A stretch of DNA of 64,000 nt from Streptomyces spinosisporus (GTDB taxonomy: Bacteria; Actinomycetota; Actinomycetes; Streptomycetales; Streptomycetaceae), in NCBI RefSeq assembly GCF_022698145.1, contig NZ_JALDAX010000001.1, positions 372,001 through 436,000 on the forward strand, in the 5' to 3' direction. The position numbers were made by a program, and so were the translations under genes. The notes under the pieces are model-generated. The model worked only from the letters and a program-made list of their open reading frames with translations. It was not told the DNA's origin and searched no databases. Positions 1-8,218 of the stretch are shown here, piece by piece. The first letter of the stretch is position 1. Every line of letters starts with the position of its first letter.

Positions 1-1169
1 GCCACCAGGACGGAGACCAGCGGCCTAGCGAGGACACCGCGCAGGACGGCGGTCCAGAACCGGCTCTCCCCGCCCGTGCGGGCGGCCCGGCGCTCCATCG
101 CCTTGCGCAGGAAGGGGATCCTGCCCTTCTCGACCCGCTCGCCGAGCAGCGAGAGCAGCGCGGGCAGTACGGTCACCGAGCCGACCATGGCGACCGCGAC
201 GACCATCAGCGAGGCCAGACCCATCGCCTCGAACTCGGCGAGCCCGGTGAAGAGCATGCCCGCCATCGCCACGCACACCGTGACACCGGAGACGATGATC
301 GCGCGGCCACTGGTGGCGGCGGCGACCCGCAGAGCCGTCTGCGCGTCACGTCCGGCGGCCCGCTCCTCGCGCTCCCGGCGCAGATAGAACAGGCAGTAGT
401 CGACGCCGACGGCCAGACCGACCAGCAGCATCACGGAGTTGGCGGTGTCGCTCATCGGCATCACATGGCTGACGACGCCCATCAGGCCCATCGTGGCCAT
501 GATCGCGGTGATCGCCAGAGCCACCGGCAGCAGGGCCGCGACCAGCGCGCCGAAGGCGATCAGCAGAATGCCGAGGGCCACGGGCACCGCGGAGAGCTCG
601 GCCTTCTGGAAGTCGTCCCCGAAGGCGTCGTCGAACGTCTTCATCATGCTGGCGCCGCCGATCTCCTCGATCCGCAGCGTCTCGTGGTCCTTCTGCACCC
701 CGTCGACGGCCTTGAGCACGGGCTCCACCCGCTCGCCCGCGGTGTCGGAGTCGCCGCGCATGTCGAACTGGACCAGCGCGCTGCGCCCGTCCTTGGAGAT
801 CGTCTGCGTGGTGTACGGCGACTGCACGTCCGTGACCCTGCCGGTCGCGTCGACGGCCTTCACGACCGCGGCGACGGCCGCCCTGAACTCGGGATCCGTG
901 GCCTTGACGTTCCCGTCCCTGGCCTGGATCAGGACGCTCTCACTGGCCGGCTCCTCGATGCCCGCGTCCTCGACGATCTTGGCGGCGGTGTGGGTCTCGC
1001 CCTTGAGCTGGTCGCTGTCCTTGACGTCCACCCGGCCCGCCGCGGAGCCGAGCCCCATCGCCAGGACGACGAACAGCACCCAGATTCCGACGGCGGCCCA
1101 TCGGTGCCGGGCGCTCCAGCCGCCGGCCCGGGCGGCTATACCCCGCACCCGCGCATCTCCGTTCCCCAT
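1..1169 (-). CDS. MMPL/RND-family transporter, N-terminal part (cut by window edge)
   Basis: Reading leftward from ATG at 1169, an open frame of 389 codons runs off the window without a stop. The N-terminus is basic, followed by one membrane segment (about residues 26-45), then a roughly 150-residue extracytoplasmic domain, then several hydrophobic segments. One of these ends in the sequence VGLAVGVDYCLFYLRRERE, the loop typical of MMPL transporters, with charged Asp-Tyr in the membrane. The family exports lipids, siderophores or drugs using the proton gradient. A purine-rich AGAGGGGG lies about nine bases before the ATG. The C-terminal half is outside the window, so substrate cannot be guessed. 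The first gene to its right is divergent. Confidence 0.9.
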   Translation of the reverse strand, partial: MGNGDARVRGIAARAGGWSARHRWAAVGIWVLFVVLAMGLGSAAGRVDVKDSDQLKGETHTAAKIVEDAGIEEPASESVLIQARDGNVKATDPEFRAAVAAVVKAVDATGRVTDVQSPYTTQTISKDGRSALVQFDMRGDSDTAGERVEPVLKAVDGVQKDHETLRIEEIGGASMMKTFDDAFGDDFQKAELSAVPVALGILLIAFGALVAALLPVALAITAIMATMGLMGVVSHVMPMSDTANSVMLLVGLAVGVDYCLFYLRREREERAAGRDAQTALRVAAATSGRAIIVSGVTVCVAMAGMLFTGLAEFEAMGLASLMVVAVAMVGSVTVLPALLSLLGERVEKGRIPFLRKAMERRAARTGGESRFWTAVLRGVLARPLVSVLV

Positions 1170-1564
1170 GACGGGCCTGCCCCCTCTTGCACGGTGACGG
1201 CCCCGTGCCGCCACCTTCCGCTTCGAAGGTATGGGCGCCGTAAGCGCATCTCGTCGTGCTGCCCGGTGAAGTGCCGGGGCGGGAACTCATCCCCTCGGAC
1301 CCGGCTGCCTCACCGCTGGGGAGGACCATGGTCCCTTACATCTATCCGGGCTACCCGACGGTAGTGATCAGGGTGACCGGCCCGTGTCCGGTCCGTCGGC
1401 ATCGCTCCTCTTTGTGATTACAGAACCTTGTTGAACAAGTCACAGCTGCGTGTAGGTGTTGCTCCGGGCCGGGTCGTTCGGCCAGAGTTTCGCGCAGTCC
1501 GCCGTGCGCGGACACGGCCGTCGTGCCCACCCCCACGGGGCACGACGGCCCTAGGGTGGGGCCC
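1170..1564. other. Intergenic region between divergent genes, 395 bp
   Basis: It separates the MMPL exporter (minus) from the DUF1697 gene (plus) and must hold both promoters. The only strong symbol I see is the dyad at 1427-1439. TTGAAC at 1431-1436 followed after 16 bases by TAGGTG could be a weak housekeeping promoter for the plus-strand gene. No additional coding frame is convincing. Confidence 0.5.
1427..1439. promoter_or_regulatory. Perfect dyad CTTGTTGAACAAG, candidate operator
   Basis: Six-base arms (CTTGTT/AACAAG) surround a single central G. It lies in the divergent region next to an MMPL exporter, a gene class usually controlled by TetR or MarR repressors. No regulator gene is visible beside it inside the window, so the partner is unknown. 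Confidence 0.35.
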
Positions 1565-2110
1565 ATGACGACGACGTATGCGGCGCTGCTGCGCGCGGTG
1601 AACGTGGGCGGCCGCAAGCTCCCGATGGCCGAGCTGCGGCAGCTGATGACCGGTCTCGGATACGAGGGCGTCCGCACCCATCTGCAGAGCGGACAGGCCG
1701 TCTTCACCACCGGTCACGGCGACGAGGAGTCCCTGGCCGCCGAGCTCGCCGAGGCGATCGGGAAGCACTGCGGTTTCCCGGTCGACGTCATCGTGCGCGA
1801 CCACGCCTACCTCGCGGCGGTCGTGGAGGCCTGTCCGTTCCCGGCCGCCGAGCTGGAGGCCAGGCAGCTGCACGTCACCTACTTCTCCGCGCCCGTCGAC
1901 GCGGCGCGCTTCGCGGAGATCGACCGGGAGACGTATCTGCCGGAGGAGTTCCGGCTCGGACGGCGCGAGCTGTACCTCTACGTCCCCGACGGGCTCGGCC
2001 GCTCCAAGCTCGCCGAGCACCTGGCGAAGCCGCGTATCAACAAGGGCGTGATCGCGACCAGCCGCAACTGGAACACCGTCACCAAGCTGGTCGAGCTCAC
2101 CGCCGGGTGA
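1565..2110 (+). CDS. DUF1697 family protein
   Basis: This 181-residue protein starts at the ATG at 1565 with MTTTYAALLRAVNVGG. The ALLRAVNVGG...KLPMAELRQL pattern at the N-terminus and the closing region with TSRNWNTVTKL are the hallmarks of DUF1697. The family consists of small cytoplasmic alpha/beta proteins of unknown biochemical role that are common as single genes in actinobacteria. An upstream in-frame extension exists, but the sequence before ATG 1565 (MPTPTGHDG...) does not resemble the family, so the shorter start is chosen. The gene stands alone, 46 bases before a reductase gene on the same strand. Confidence 0.85.
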   Translation: MTTTYAALLRAVNVGGRKLPMAELRQLMTGLGYEGVRTHLQSGQAVFTTGHGDEESLAAELAEAIGKHCGFPVDVIVRDHAYLAAVVEACPFPAAELEARQLHVTYFSAPVDAARFAEIDRETYLPEEFRLGRRELYLYVPDGLGRSKLAEHLAKPRINKGVIATSRNWNTVTKLVELTAG

Positions 2111-2156
2111 TCGGGGCCGGGACCGGCGCCGCACACGGGTGTGCGAGGCTCAGGGC

Positions 2157-3206
2157 ATGCGCTACATCATCATCGGAGCAGGCGCCGTCGGCGGCGCGAT
2201 CGGCGGGCGTCTCGCGGGCGCGGGCCACGAGGTCGTCCTGGTCGCGCGGGGCGCGCACCTCGCCGCGCTGCGGGAGGGCGGGCTGCGGCTGAAGGTGCCG
2301 GACGGCGAGTACACCCACCGGCTGCCGGCCGTCGAAGGGCCGGACGAGCTGGGGGAGTTGAGGGCCGACGACGTGCTCGTCCTTGCCGTGAAGACCCAGG
2401 ACACCGTGGCCGCGCTGCAGGCCTGGGGTCCCGCGCCGGTCGCGGGCGGCGGCACGGCGGCGGAGCGGCTGCCGCTGTTCTGCGCCCAGAACGGCGTCGA
2501 GGGCCAGCGCCTCGCCCTGCGCGTCTTCCGGCAGGTGTACGGCGTCTGCGTGTGGCTGCCGGCGACCTTCGTCGAGCCGGGTGCCGTCTCCGCCGCGGGC
2601 AGCCCCCTCACCGGCATGCTGCACCTGGGCCGCCACCCGCACGGCACCGACGAGACCGCCCGGCGGGTCGCCGCCGACCTGGAGAAGGCGCACTTCGAGG
2701 CACCGGTCGTGGCCGACGTGGCCCGCTGGCAGTACGCCAAGCTGCTGTCCAACCTGGGCAACGCCCTGGAGGCCGTCGCCGGGCCCATCGCCGGGGACAA
2801 GGCCGGACAGCTGTACGGCAGGGTGCGCGCCGAGGGCGAGAGCGTGCTGGACGCCGCCGGGATCGCGTACGCGAGCGTCGCGGAGCAGCAGGCGCTGCGC
2901 GGCCACAAGGTCGACCTGGTGCCGCTCGACGGCGCCCCGCGCGGCGGCGGCTCCTCCTGGCAGTCGCTCAGCCGTGGCACCGGCACCATCGAGGCGGACT
3001 ACCTCAACGGCGAGATCGCCCTGCTGGGCCGGCTGCACGGCGTGCCGACCCCGCTCAACGACCTGCTCCAGCACCTCGCGAACACCTTCGCGCGCGAGCG
3101 CCGTGAGCCGGGCTCGATGGAGATCGACGAGCTCGTCCGCCGGGCCGACGAAGCCGTCGAAGCGGTCGAGGCCGGCGAAGCTGTCGCGTTTGTTCAAGAG
3201 TCCTGA
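2157..3206 (+). CDS. Ketopantoate-reductase-like NAD(P)-dependent oxidoreductase (ApbA/PanE family)
   Basis: A 349-residue protein begins MRYIIIGAGAVGGAIGG, a Rossmann nucleotide-binding loop (GxGxxG at residues 7-12). In the middle it has WQYAKLLSNLGNALEAV, which carries the Lys and Asn that bind substrate in 2-dehydropantoate 2-reductases. The C-terminal helical domain also fits the fold (GSSWQSL, then EADYLNGEI). True PanE makes pantoate for coenzyme A. Many actinobacterial paralogues, possibly this one, act on other 2-oxo acids. The ATG at 2157 puts the glycine loop at the correct distance from the N-terminus; six upstream codons in the open frame are not needed. It may be co-transcribed with the following gene, 25 bases away. 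Confidence 0.85.
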   Translation: MRYIIIGAGAVGGAIGGRLAGAGHEVVLVARGAHLAALREGGLRLKVPDGEYTHRLPAVEGPDELGELRADDVLVLAVKTQDTVAALQAWGPAPVAGGGTAAERLPLFCAQNGVEGQRLALRVFRQVYGVCVWLPATFVEPGAVSAAGSPLTGMLHLGRHPHGTDETARRVAADLEKAHFEAPVVADVARWQYAKLLSNLGNALEAVAGPIAGDKAGQLYGRVRAEGESVLDAAGIAYASVAEQQALRGHKVDLVPLDGAPRGGGSSWQSLSRGTGTIEADYLNGEIALLGRLHGVPTPLNDLLQHLANTFARERREPGSMEIDELVRRADEAVEAVEAGEAVAFVQES

Positions 3207-3231
3207 GCGGGCCCTTCCTAGCGTGGGGTGC

Positions 3232-3825
3232 ATGACGTACGACGACCCGAAGCAACTGCACCCGTACATGACCGAGTGTGCCGCCGAGGCGGCGCGTGTC
3301 GCGCGCGACGTCCCGGCGGACCGGCTCGGCGACCCCACCCACTGCCCCGACTGGGACGTGCGCGCCCTGGTCAACCACTGGGTGCTCTACACCTCCCACG
3401 GTCTGGAGCACCGCGCCCTGCGCAAGGACCTCCCCGAGGAGCTCACCGCACGCGACTTCACCGCGGAGCCCGGCTGGCCCGCCGCCTACGCGGCCCGGCT
3501 CGACCGCGCGGTGGCGGCCTGGGCCGACCCCGCGGTGTGGGAGGGCGAGGTGGACCTCGGCATGGCGAAGGTGCCCGCGCTCGACATCGCCTCGATGGTC
3601 ATCAAGGAGATGGCCGTGCACGGCTGGGACGTCGCCACCGCCACCGGCCAGCCGTTCCACGTCTCGGACGACACCGCCGCCTTCGTCCTGCACGTCGTCG
3701 AGAAGCACGGCGACCTCTACCGCCAGTACGACGGCTTCGCCGACCCGGTGCCCGTGCCGGACGACGCACCCGTCTTCGACCGTGCCCTGGCGTCGAGCGG
3801 ACGGGATCCCGAACTGGGCCGGTGA
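3232..3825 (+). CDS. TIGR03086-type (maleylpyruvate isomerase N-terminal/DinB-fold) protein
   Basis: A 197-residue protein with [32 protein letters not shown] and [13 protein letters not shown]. These are the conserved blocks of the actinobacterial TIGR03086 family, related to mycothiol-dependent maleylpyruvate isomerase and DinB-like metal-binding four-helix bundles. His in VNHW, His in SHGLEH and His in AVHGWD are the probable metal ligands. The reaction is unknown; relatives use mycothiol as cofactor. The start ATG at 3232 follows the previous gene by 25 bases. Its stop codon lies inside the first copy of a 25-bp repeat described separately. The neighbouring Rv2466c-like protein is also mycothiol linked, which may or may not be coincidence. 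Confidence 0.8.
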   Translation: MTYDDPKQLHPYMTECAAEAARVARDVPADRLGDPTHCPDWDVRALVNHWVLYTSHGLEHRALRKDLPEELTARDFTAEPGWPAAYAARLDRAVAAWADPAVWEGEVDLGMAKVPALDIASMVIKEMAVHGWDVATATGQPFHVSDDTAAFVLHVVEKHGDLYRQYDGFADPVPVPDDAPVFDRALASSGRDPELGR

Positions 3826-3875
3826 GCGGAGGCTCGAATTGGGCCAGTGACACAGACACCGAATGGGCCGGGACA
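3811..3875. repeat. Three direct repeats with exact 25-bp spacing upstream of the DsbA-like gene
   Basis: GAACTGGGCCGGTGA (3811-3825), GAATTGGGCCAGTGA (3836-3850) and GAATGGGCCGGGACA (3861-3875) begin exactly 25 bases apart. The first copy overlaps the stop of the upstream gene and the last ends 30 bases before the next ATG. The position suits a regulator-binding array in the promoter of the 3906 gene. Confidence 0.5.
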
Positions 3876-3905
3876 CTGCGCCATTGCGCCCATAGCGTCG
3901 ACGGC

Positions 3906-4523
3906 ATGACGAACACCTCGACCACCCGGGTCGACTTCTGGTTCGACCCCGCCTGTCCCTTCGCCTGGATCACCTCCCGCTGGCTGCTGGAGGTCGAGCG
4001 CGAGCGCCCGCTCGACCTCCGCTTCCACGCGATGAGCCTGTATCTGCACAACATCGGCAATGAACTGCCCGACTGGTACCGCGAGTTGGTCGACAAGTCC
4101 ATCGGCCCGGTCCGGGTCGCCGTGGCCGCCGCCGAGCGGCACGGCGAGAAGGTCCTGCGCGATCTGTACACCGCGTTCGGCACCCGTATCCACGAGCGCA
4201 AGGCCGACGACTTCGACGCCGTGGTGGCGGACTCCCTGGCCGAACTGGGCCTGCCGGCCGACCTCGCCGCCGCCGTGCACGACCCGTCGTACGACGACGC
4301 CGTACGTCGCAGCCACGAGGCGGGCGTCGAGCCCGACTCGGGCGGCTACGTGGGCACACCCACCCTGCACGTCGACGGAACGGTGTGGTTCGGGCCGGTG
4401 CTGCGGACGATCCCCCGGGGCGCCCGCGCGGCCGGACTCTTCGACGCGTTCCGCGTCCTGGCGACCGACCCGGACCTCTTCGAACTCAAGCGCACCCGCA
4501 CGGGGTCGCTGCGTTTCGACTGA
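3906..4523 (+). CDS. DsbA-family protein, Rv2466c-like (mycothiol-dependent reductase type), with monothiol CPFA motif
   Basis: This 205-residue protein follows the whole length of mycobacterial Rv2466c as I remember it. Shared blocks are [19 protein letters not shown] near the N-terminus, [28 protein letters not shown] with a cis-Pro loop, and [14 protein letters not shown] at the C-terminus. Rv2466c is a thioredoxin-fold, mycothiol-dependent enzyme that reduces nitro-prodrugs and protects against oxidants, with a CPWC active site. Here the motif is C17-P-F-A20: the nucleophilic Cys is kept and the resolving Cys is Ala. A purely mycothiol-based monothiol mechanism, or a different reaction such as isomerase chemistry, is therefore likely. 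The next gene is convergent, 7 bases away. Confidence 0.85.
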   Translation: MTNTSTTRVDFWFDPACPFAWITSRWLLEVERERPLDLRFHAMSLYLHNIGNELPDWYRELVDKSIGPVRVAVAAAERHGEKVLRDLYTAFGTRIHERKADDFDAVVADSLAELGLPADLAAAVHDPSYDDAVRRSHEAGVEPDSGGYVGTPTLHVDGTVWFGPVLRTIPRGARAAGLFDAFRVLATDPDLFELKRTRTGSLRFD

Positions 4524-4530
4524 CCGGGCG

Positions 4531-5283
4531 CTAGGCGCCGAGGGCCGCCGGCACCGGCAGCCGCGCCTCGTCGTACCGCTCCAGCAGCACCCGCGCCACC
4601 TCCGGTGCCGGGCCGAGCACGCCGGCCAGTACGTCCGCCTCTCCCGCGCCCCGCGCGATCCGGTCCGGCAGGAAGCCGGGCGCCAGGACATAGGGGGCGA
4701 CGGCGACGCGCGCGCAGCCCAGCGCCCGCAGCTCCCGTACCGCGTCCTCGGTGCGGGGAAGGGATGCGGAGGCGAACGCAGGCCGCACGGCGCACCAACC
4801 GGTGTGCCGCCACTCCCGCGCGATTTCTGCGATCACTGCGATCGCCTCCGGGTCGGAGGACCCCGCCGAGGCCAGCACGACCCCGGTCGAGGACTTGTCG
4901 GCCGGGCCCAGCCCGGCCTCGTACAGCCGCCGTTCGAGGGCGGACAGCAGCAGCGGCGACGGACCGAGCACGTCCGCCTGGCGGATGCGCAGCTGCGGCG
5001 GCGCGTCCCGCAGGACCGCGGGGATGTCCGACTTCGCGTGGAAGGCGCGCGTCAGCAGGAGCGGGAGCGCCACGACGTCGCGGACGCCCTCCGCCGCCAG
5101 CGACTCCAGCACCCCGTGCACGGAAGGGATGTTGAAGTCCAGGAAGCCGATCTCCACGCGCAGCCCCGGCCGCAGCGACCGAACGCGCCGCACGAGGGCG
5201 TGCACGGTCGCGGCGTGCCGCGCATCGCGGCTGCCGTGGGCGATCACTACAAGGACGGGGTGGACCGGCTTCACAGGGCGCAT
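4531..5283 (-). CDS. Sirohydrochlorin cobalto/ferrochelatase-like protein (CbiX/SirB type)
   Basis: A 250-residue protein with two ferrochelatase-like halves. The first contains VLVVIAHGSRD with metal-binding His16 and LTRAFHAKSDIP with His82. The family inserts Fe2+ into sirohydrochlorin to make siroheme (or Co2+ for cobalamin). Its place as last gene of the sulfate assimilation operon argues for siroheme supply to the sulfite reductase encoded at 12033-13733. It starts at ATG 5283, four bases after the permease stop, and ends seven bases from a convergent gene. The length fits the double-domain actinobacterial form. Confidence 0.88.
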   Translation of the reverse strand: MRPVKPVHPVLVVIAHGSRDARHAATVHALVRRVRSLRPGLRVEIGFLDFNIPSVHGVLESLAAEGVRDVVALPLLLTRAFHAKSDIPAVLRDAPPQLRIRQADVLGPSPLLLSALERRLYEAGLGPADKSSTGVVLASAGSSDPEAIAVIAEIAREWRHTGWCAVRPAFASASLPRTEDAVRELRALGCARVAVAPYVLAPGFLPDRIARGAGEADVLAGVLGPAPEVARVLLERYDEARLPVPAALGA

Positions 5284-5287
5284 GGGA

Positions 5288-6166
5288 TCAGCTCTTCACC
5301 AGCAGGCCGCGGCTGCGCAGCACCCACCGCTCCAGCGGACTGAAGATCAGCAGGTCGATGGCGATGCCGACGAACAGGATCAGCAGGATGGCCTCGAACA
5401 CCATGGCCATGTCGCTGGCGGTACGGGCGTTCTCCAGGAGCTGGCCGAGGCCCACGCCCAGGTCGGGGAAGTTCGCGATGATCTCCGCGGCCATCAGCGA
5501 GCGCCAGGAGAAGGCCCAGCCCTGCTTGAGGCCCGCCACATAACCGGGCAGCGCCGCGGGCAGGGTGACGTGCCAGATGCCCTTGATGCCCGTGGCGCCC
5601 ATCGTGCGGCCCGCCCGCAGGAACAGCGGCGGCACCTGGTCGACGCCGGACACCAGGCCGTTGGCGATGGAGGGGACCGCGCCGAGCAGGATCACGGCGT
5701 ACATCATGGAGTTGTTCAGACCCAGCCAGATCACGGCCGGCGGCACCCACGCCACCGACGGCAGCGACTGCAGGCCGGACAGGATCGGGCCGATCGCCGC
5801 GCGCACGAACTTCACCCGGGCCACCAGCAGTCCGAGCGGGGTGCCGATGAGCAGGGCGAAGAAGAAGCCCAGCAGACCGCGCGAGACGCTGGTCCAGATG
5901 TAGCCGAGCAGATCGCCCTTGAGCCAGGCGTCCTGGAAGGCGCTGCCCACCGCTCCCGGCGAGGGCAGCTTGGTCGGGTCGTCGACGACCGGGTAGAGGA
6001 CCGCCCAGATCACGAGGACGACGGCGATCGCGACGATCGGCGGAAAGATCTTGTTGACGAAGGTCTGCCGCAGGGTCGGACGGCCGGTGGCCGAGGTCTC
6101 CAGCGCGTCCAGGCCGGCCTCGACACTCCCGGAGTCCTGGACCGGTGTGGTCTCAGTGCTGGCCAT
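5288..6166 (-). CDS. ssuC: ABC transporter permease, sulfonate/nitrate/taurine type (SsuC-like)
   Basis: A 292-residue integral membrane protein. About six hydrophobic segments follow a roughly 35-residue soluble N-terminus. The permease loop that contacts the ATPase is visible as the stretch around GIWHVTLPAALPGYVAGLK (the EAA-like loop). PxxLPSPxxV-type sequence after the first segment (DDPTKLPSPGAVGSAF) is typical of the SsuC/TauC class. ATG 6166 lies inside the 3' end of the ATPase gene (14-base overlap), implying coupled translation. Together with 6153-6938 and 6974-8089 it forms an importer. Position in the sulfur operon suggests sulfonate or another organic sulfur source rather than nitrate. 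Confidence 0.88.
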   Translation of the reverse strand: MASTETTPVQDSGSVEAGLDALETSATGRPTLRQTFVNKIFPPIVAIAVVLVIWAVLYPVVDDPTKLPSPGAVGSAFQDAWLKGDLLGYIWTSVSRGLLGFFFALLIGTPLGLLVARVKFVRAAIGPILSGLQSLPSVAWVPPAVIWLGLNNSMMYAVILLGAVPSIANGLVSGVDQVPPLFLRAGRTMGATGIKGIWHVTLPAALPGYVAGLKQGWAFSWRSLMAAEIIANFPDLGVGLGQLLENARTASDMAMVFEAILLILFVGIAIDLLIFSPLERWVLRSRGLLVKS

Positions 6167-6938
6167 GACGGCGGATCTCCCCACGCAGTACATCGGTGAT
6201 CTCAAGGGACAGTTCGGCGACGGGCGCGTCCTCGATACGGCGCGGCTGCGGAATGCCGACCGACCATTCACGGGCGATACGGCCCGGACGGGAGGACAGC
6301 AGGATCACCCGCTGGGCGAGCCGTACCGCCTCACGCACGTTGTGCGTGACGAACAGGACGGACACCCCCGTCTCCTGCCAGATGCGGGTCAGCTCGTCGT
6401 GGAGCACGTCCCGGGTGATGGCGTCCAGGGCCGAGAACGGCTCGTCCATCAGCAGCAGATTGCTCTCCTGCGCGAGCGCGCGGGCCAGTGCCGCACGCTG
6501 GCGCATACCGCCCGACAGCTCGTGGACGCGCTTGCCGTACGCGCCCTTCAGCCGGACCAGCTCCAGCAGCGACTCGGCCTTCCCGCGCCGGTCCTGCTTG
6601 GGCACACCCCTGAGCTTCAGGGCGAGTTCGATGTTCTTGCCCGCGGTCAGCCACGGGAACAGCGCGTGCTCCTGGAACATCAGGGCGGGGCGCCCGTCGG
6701 TCGTGATGGAGCCCGCGGTGGGCCGGTCGAGACCCGCCACCAGGTTCAGCAGCGTGGACTTGCCGCAGCCCGAGGCCCCCAGAAGGGTGACGAACTCACC
6801 CGGCGCGACATCGATGCTGATGTCGTCCAGGACGAGCTGCTGCCCGCGGGGCGTCGCGAAGGACTTCGACACGTGGTCGAGGCGTGCCGCGTACTCGACC
6901 GTCTCGTCGGCCTTGGCGAGCGTCGTGGTCGTGGCCAT
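6153..6938 (-). CDS. ssuB: ABC transporter ATP-binding protein, sulfonate type (SsuB-like)
   Basis: A 261-residue ATPase with Walker A GASGCGKST (54-62), the family marker LMFQEHALFPWLT after it, signature LSGGMRQR, Walker B LLLMDEPFSALD and switch His in FVTHNVREA. The sequence is typical of the nitrate/sulfonate/taurine class. It starts at ATG 6938 with AGGAGG eight bases upstream; the longer open frame upstream has no family similarity. It energises uptake through the adjacent permease (overlap of 14 bases) and the lipoprotein encoded 35 bases upstream. Confidence 0.9.
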   Translation of the reverse strand: MATTTTLAKADETVEYAARLDHVSKSFATPRGQQLVLDDISIDVAPGEFVTLLGASGCGKSTLLNLVAGLDRPTAGSITTDGRPALMFQEHALFPWLTAGKNIELALKLRGVPKQDRRGKAESLLELVRLKGAYGKRVHELSGGMRQRAALARALAQESNLLLMDEPFSALDAITRDVLHDELTRIWQETGVSVLFVTHNVREAVRLAQRVILLSSRPGRIAREWSVGIPQPRRIEDAPVAELSLEITDVLRGEIRRHGQH

Positions 6939-6973
6939 GGTCGTCACCTCCTGGGAACTCGTCGGGACTTGCG

Positions 6974-8089
6974 TCAGCTGGTGCCGAGACCGGCGGCGTC
7001 GACCGGGCTCTCGCCCGCGGCCTTGAGGACCTTGTTGAGGACGGTGAGGTCGTAGATGCCCTTGAGGTCCGGCTTCTCCAGCAGGCCTGCCTTGACCGCG
7101 TGCGCCGCCTCGGTGTTGAGCGTGGCGGCCAGCGGGTCGTCGGTGAACCGGATGGACTTCCACGCCGGGTCCAGGACGTTCGCCGGCAGCTCCTTGCCGG
7201 AGTCGATCCCCAGCTGCTTGTTCGCCGCCGCCTTCGCCTTGCCGGGGTTGGCGTTGATCCACTTGTTGGCCTCGACCGAGGCCTTCAGGACCGCCTCGAC
7301 GGCCTTCGGGTGCTCCTTGAGGAAGGCCTGCCGCACGATGATGTTCGTGATGACGAACTTCTGGTCGGGCCACAGCGTGGACTCGTCGAGAATCGTTTTG
7401 GCGCCCTCGGCGACCAGCTTCGAGGCGGTCGGCTCCGGCACCCAGGCGCCGTCGATGGAGCCCGCCTTGTAGGCGTCCGGGGTGATCTTGTTGTCGGTGC
7501 GGACGACCGTCACATCACCCTTGCCGCTCTGCGCGTCGACCTTCCAGCCCTGTTCCGCGGCCCAGTTGAGGAACGCGACGTCCTGCGTGTTGCCCAGCTG
7601 GGGCGTCGCGATCTTCTTGCCCTTGACGTCCTTCAGGGACTTGATCTTCTTCGGGTTCACGACGAGCTTGACGCCGCCGGAGGCCGAACCGCCGATGATC
7701 TTCAGGCTCTTGCCGTTGGACTTGGTGTACCCGTTGATCGCCGGGGAGGGGCCGAGCCAGCCGATGTCGATGGAGCCCGAGTTGAGGGCCTCGATCTCGG
7801 AGGGGCCGGCGTTGAAGATCGCGTAGTCGGCCTTGGTGGCGCCCAGTTCCTTCTGGAACAGGCCCTGCTCACGGCCGACCAGTGCGGTCGCGTGGGTGAG
7901 GTTGCCGAAGTAGCCGATCTTGACGGAGTCCAGCCCGTCGATCTTCTTGGACCCGGCGGCCACCTTCGCGGTGTCGGTGTCGTCGGCCTTGGACCCGTAA
8001 CCGCAAGCGGCGAGGGCGAGAAGCGGAAGGGCCGCGATCACGGTGATGCCGCGGCGAAGGGACTTGCTGCGCGAGCGGTTGGCAGGCAC
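6974..8089 (-). CDS. ssuA: ABC transporter substrate-binding lipoprotein, sulfonate type (SsuA-like)
   Basis: A 371-residue protein. A basic N-terminus (NRSRSKSLRRG) is followed by a hydrophobic stretch ending LLALAAC, so Cys29 should be lipidated after signal cleavage. The mature part has KIGYFGNLTHATALVGREQGLF, NAGPSEIEALNSGSIDIGWLGPSPAINGY and GAWVPEPTA, matching NMT1/SsuA-type binding proteins. The start is taken as GTG 8089 because GAGAGGA lies ten bases before it; a GTG at 8122 has no such site. It captures the substrate outside the membrane for the permease/ATPase pair. The ligand is not proven; a sulfonate is inferred from the sulfur operon. Confidence 0.87.
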   Translation of the reverse strand: MPANRSRSKSLRRGITVIAALPLLALAACGYGSKADDTDTAKVAAGSKKIDGLDSVKIGYFGNLTHATALVGREQGLFQKELGATKADYAIFNAGPSEIEALNSGSIDIGWLGPSPAINGYTKSNGKSLKIIGGSASGGVKLVVNPKKIKSLKDVKGKKIATPQLGNTQDVAFLNWAAEQGWKVDAQSGKGDVTVVRTDNKITPDAYKAGSIDGAWVPEPTASKLVAEGAKTILDESTLWPDQKFVITNIIVRQAFLKEHPKAVEAVLKASVEANKWINANPGKAKAAANKQLGIDSGKELPANVLDPAWKSIRFTDDPLAATLNTEAAHAVKAGLLEKPDLKGIYDLTVLNKVLKAAGESPVDAAGLGTS

Positions 8090-8128
8090 GGGAGGTTTTC
8101 CTCTCGTTGGCCCGGCGGTCACGGTCTT

Positions 8129-8218
8129 TCAGGTCGTGGCCGGGAGATCGGCAGGTTTGCGTCTACGGCGGTGGGGGGTGAGGGCGCGCAGGCAGTGCGC
8201 GTACGTCAGCGCACACAT
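8129..8218 (-). CDS. Candidate 29-codon ORF with two cysteines, possible leader of the importer genes
   Basis: ATG at 8218 is preceded by GGAG with a seven-base gap and opens a frame encoding MCALTYAHCLRALTPHRRR and a short tail, ending at 8129, 40 bases before the SsuA-like start. Third-position G/C is high (about 24 of 29). Cysteines at positions 2 and 9 would fit a cysteine-sensing leader, but I do not recognise the sequence. It overlaps the end of the ORF at 8206-8310 in another frame. Confidence 0.35.
   Translation of the reverse strand: MCALTYAHCLRALTPHRRRRKPADLPATT

Noticed and set aside
439..1364. Long plus-strand frames in the first 1.4 kb
   Set aside because: They are antisense to the MMPL gene, have Ser/Arg/Thr-rich low-complexity products and poor codon bias; the minus-strand frame shows real transporter motifs.
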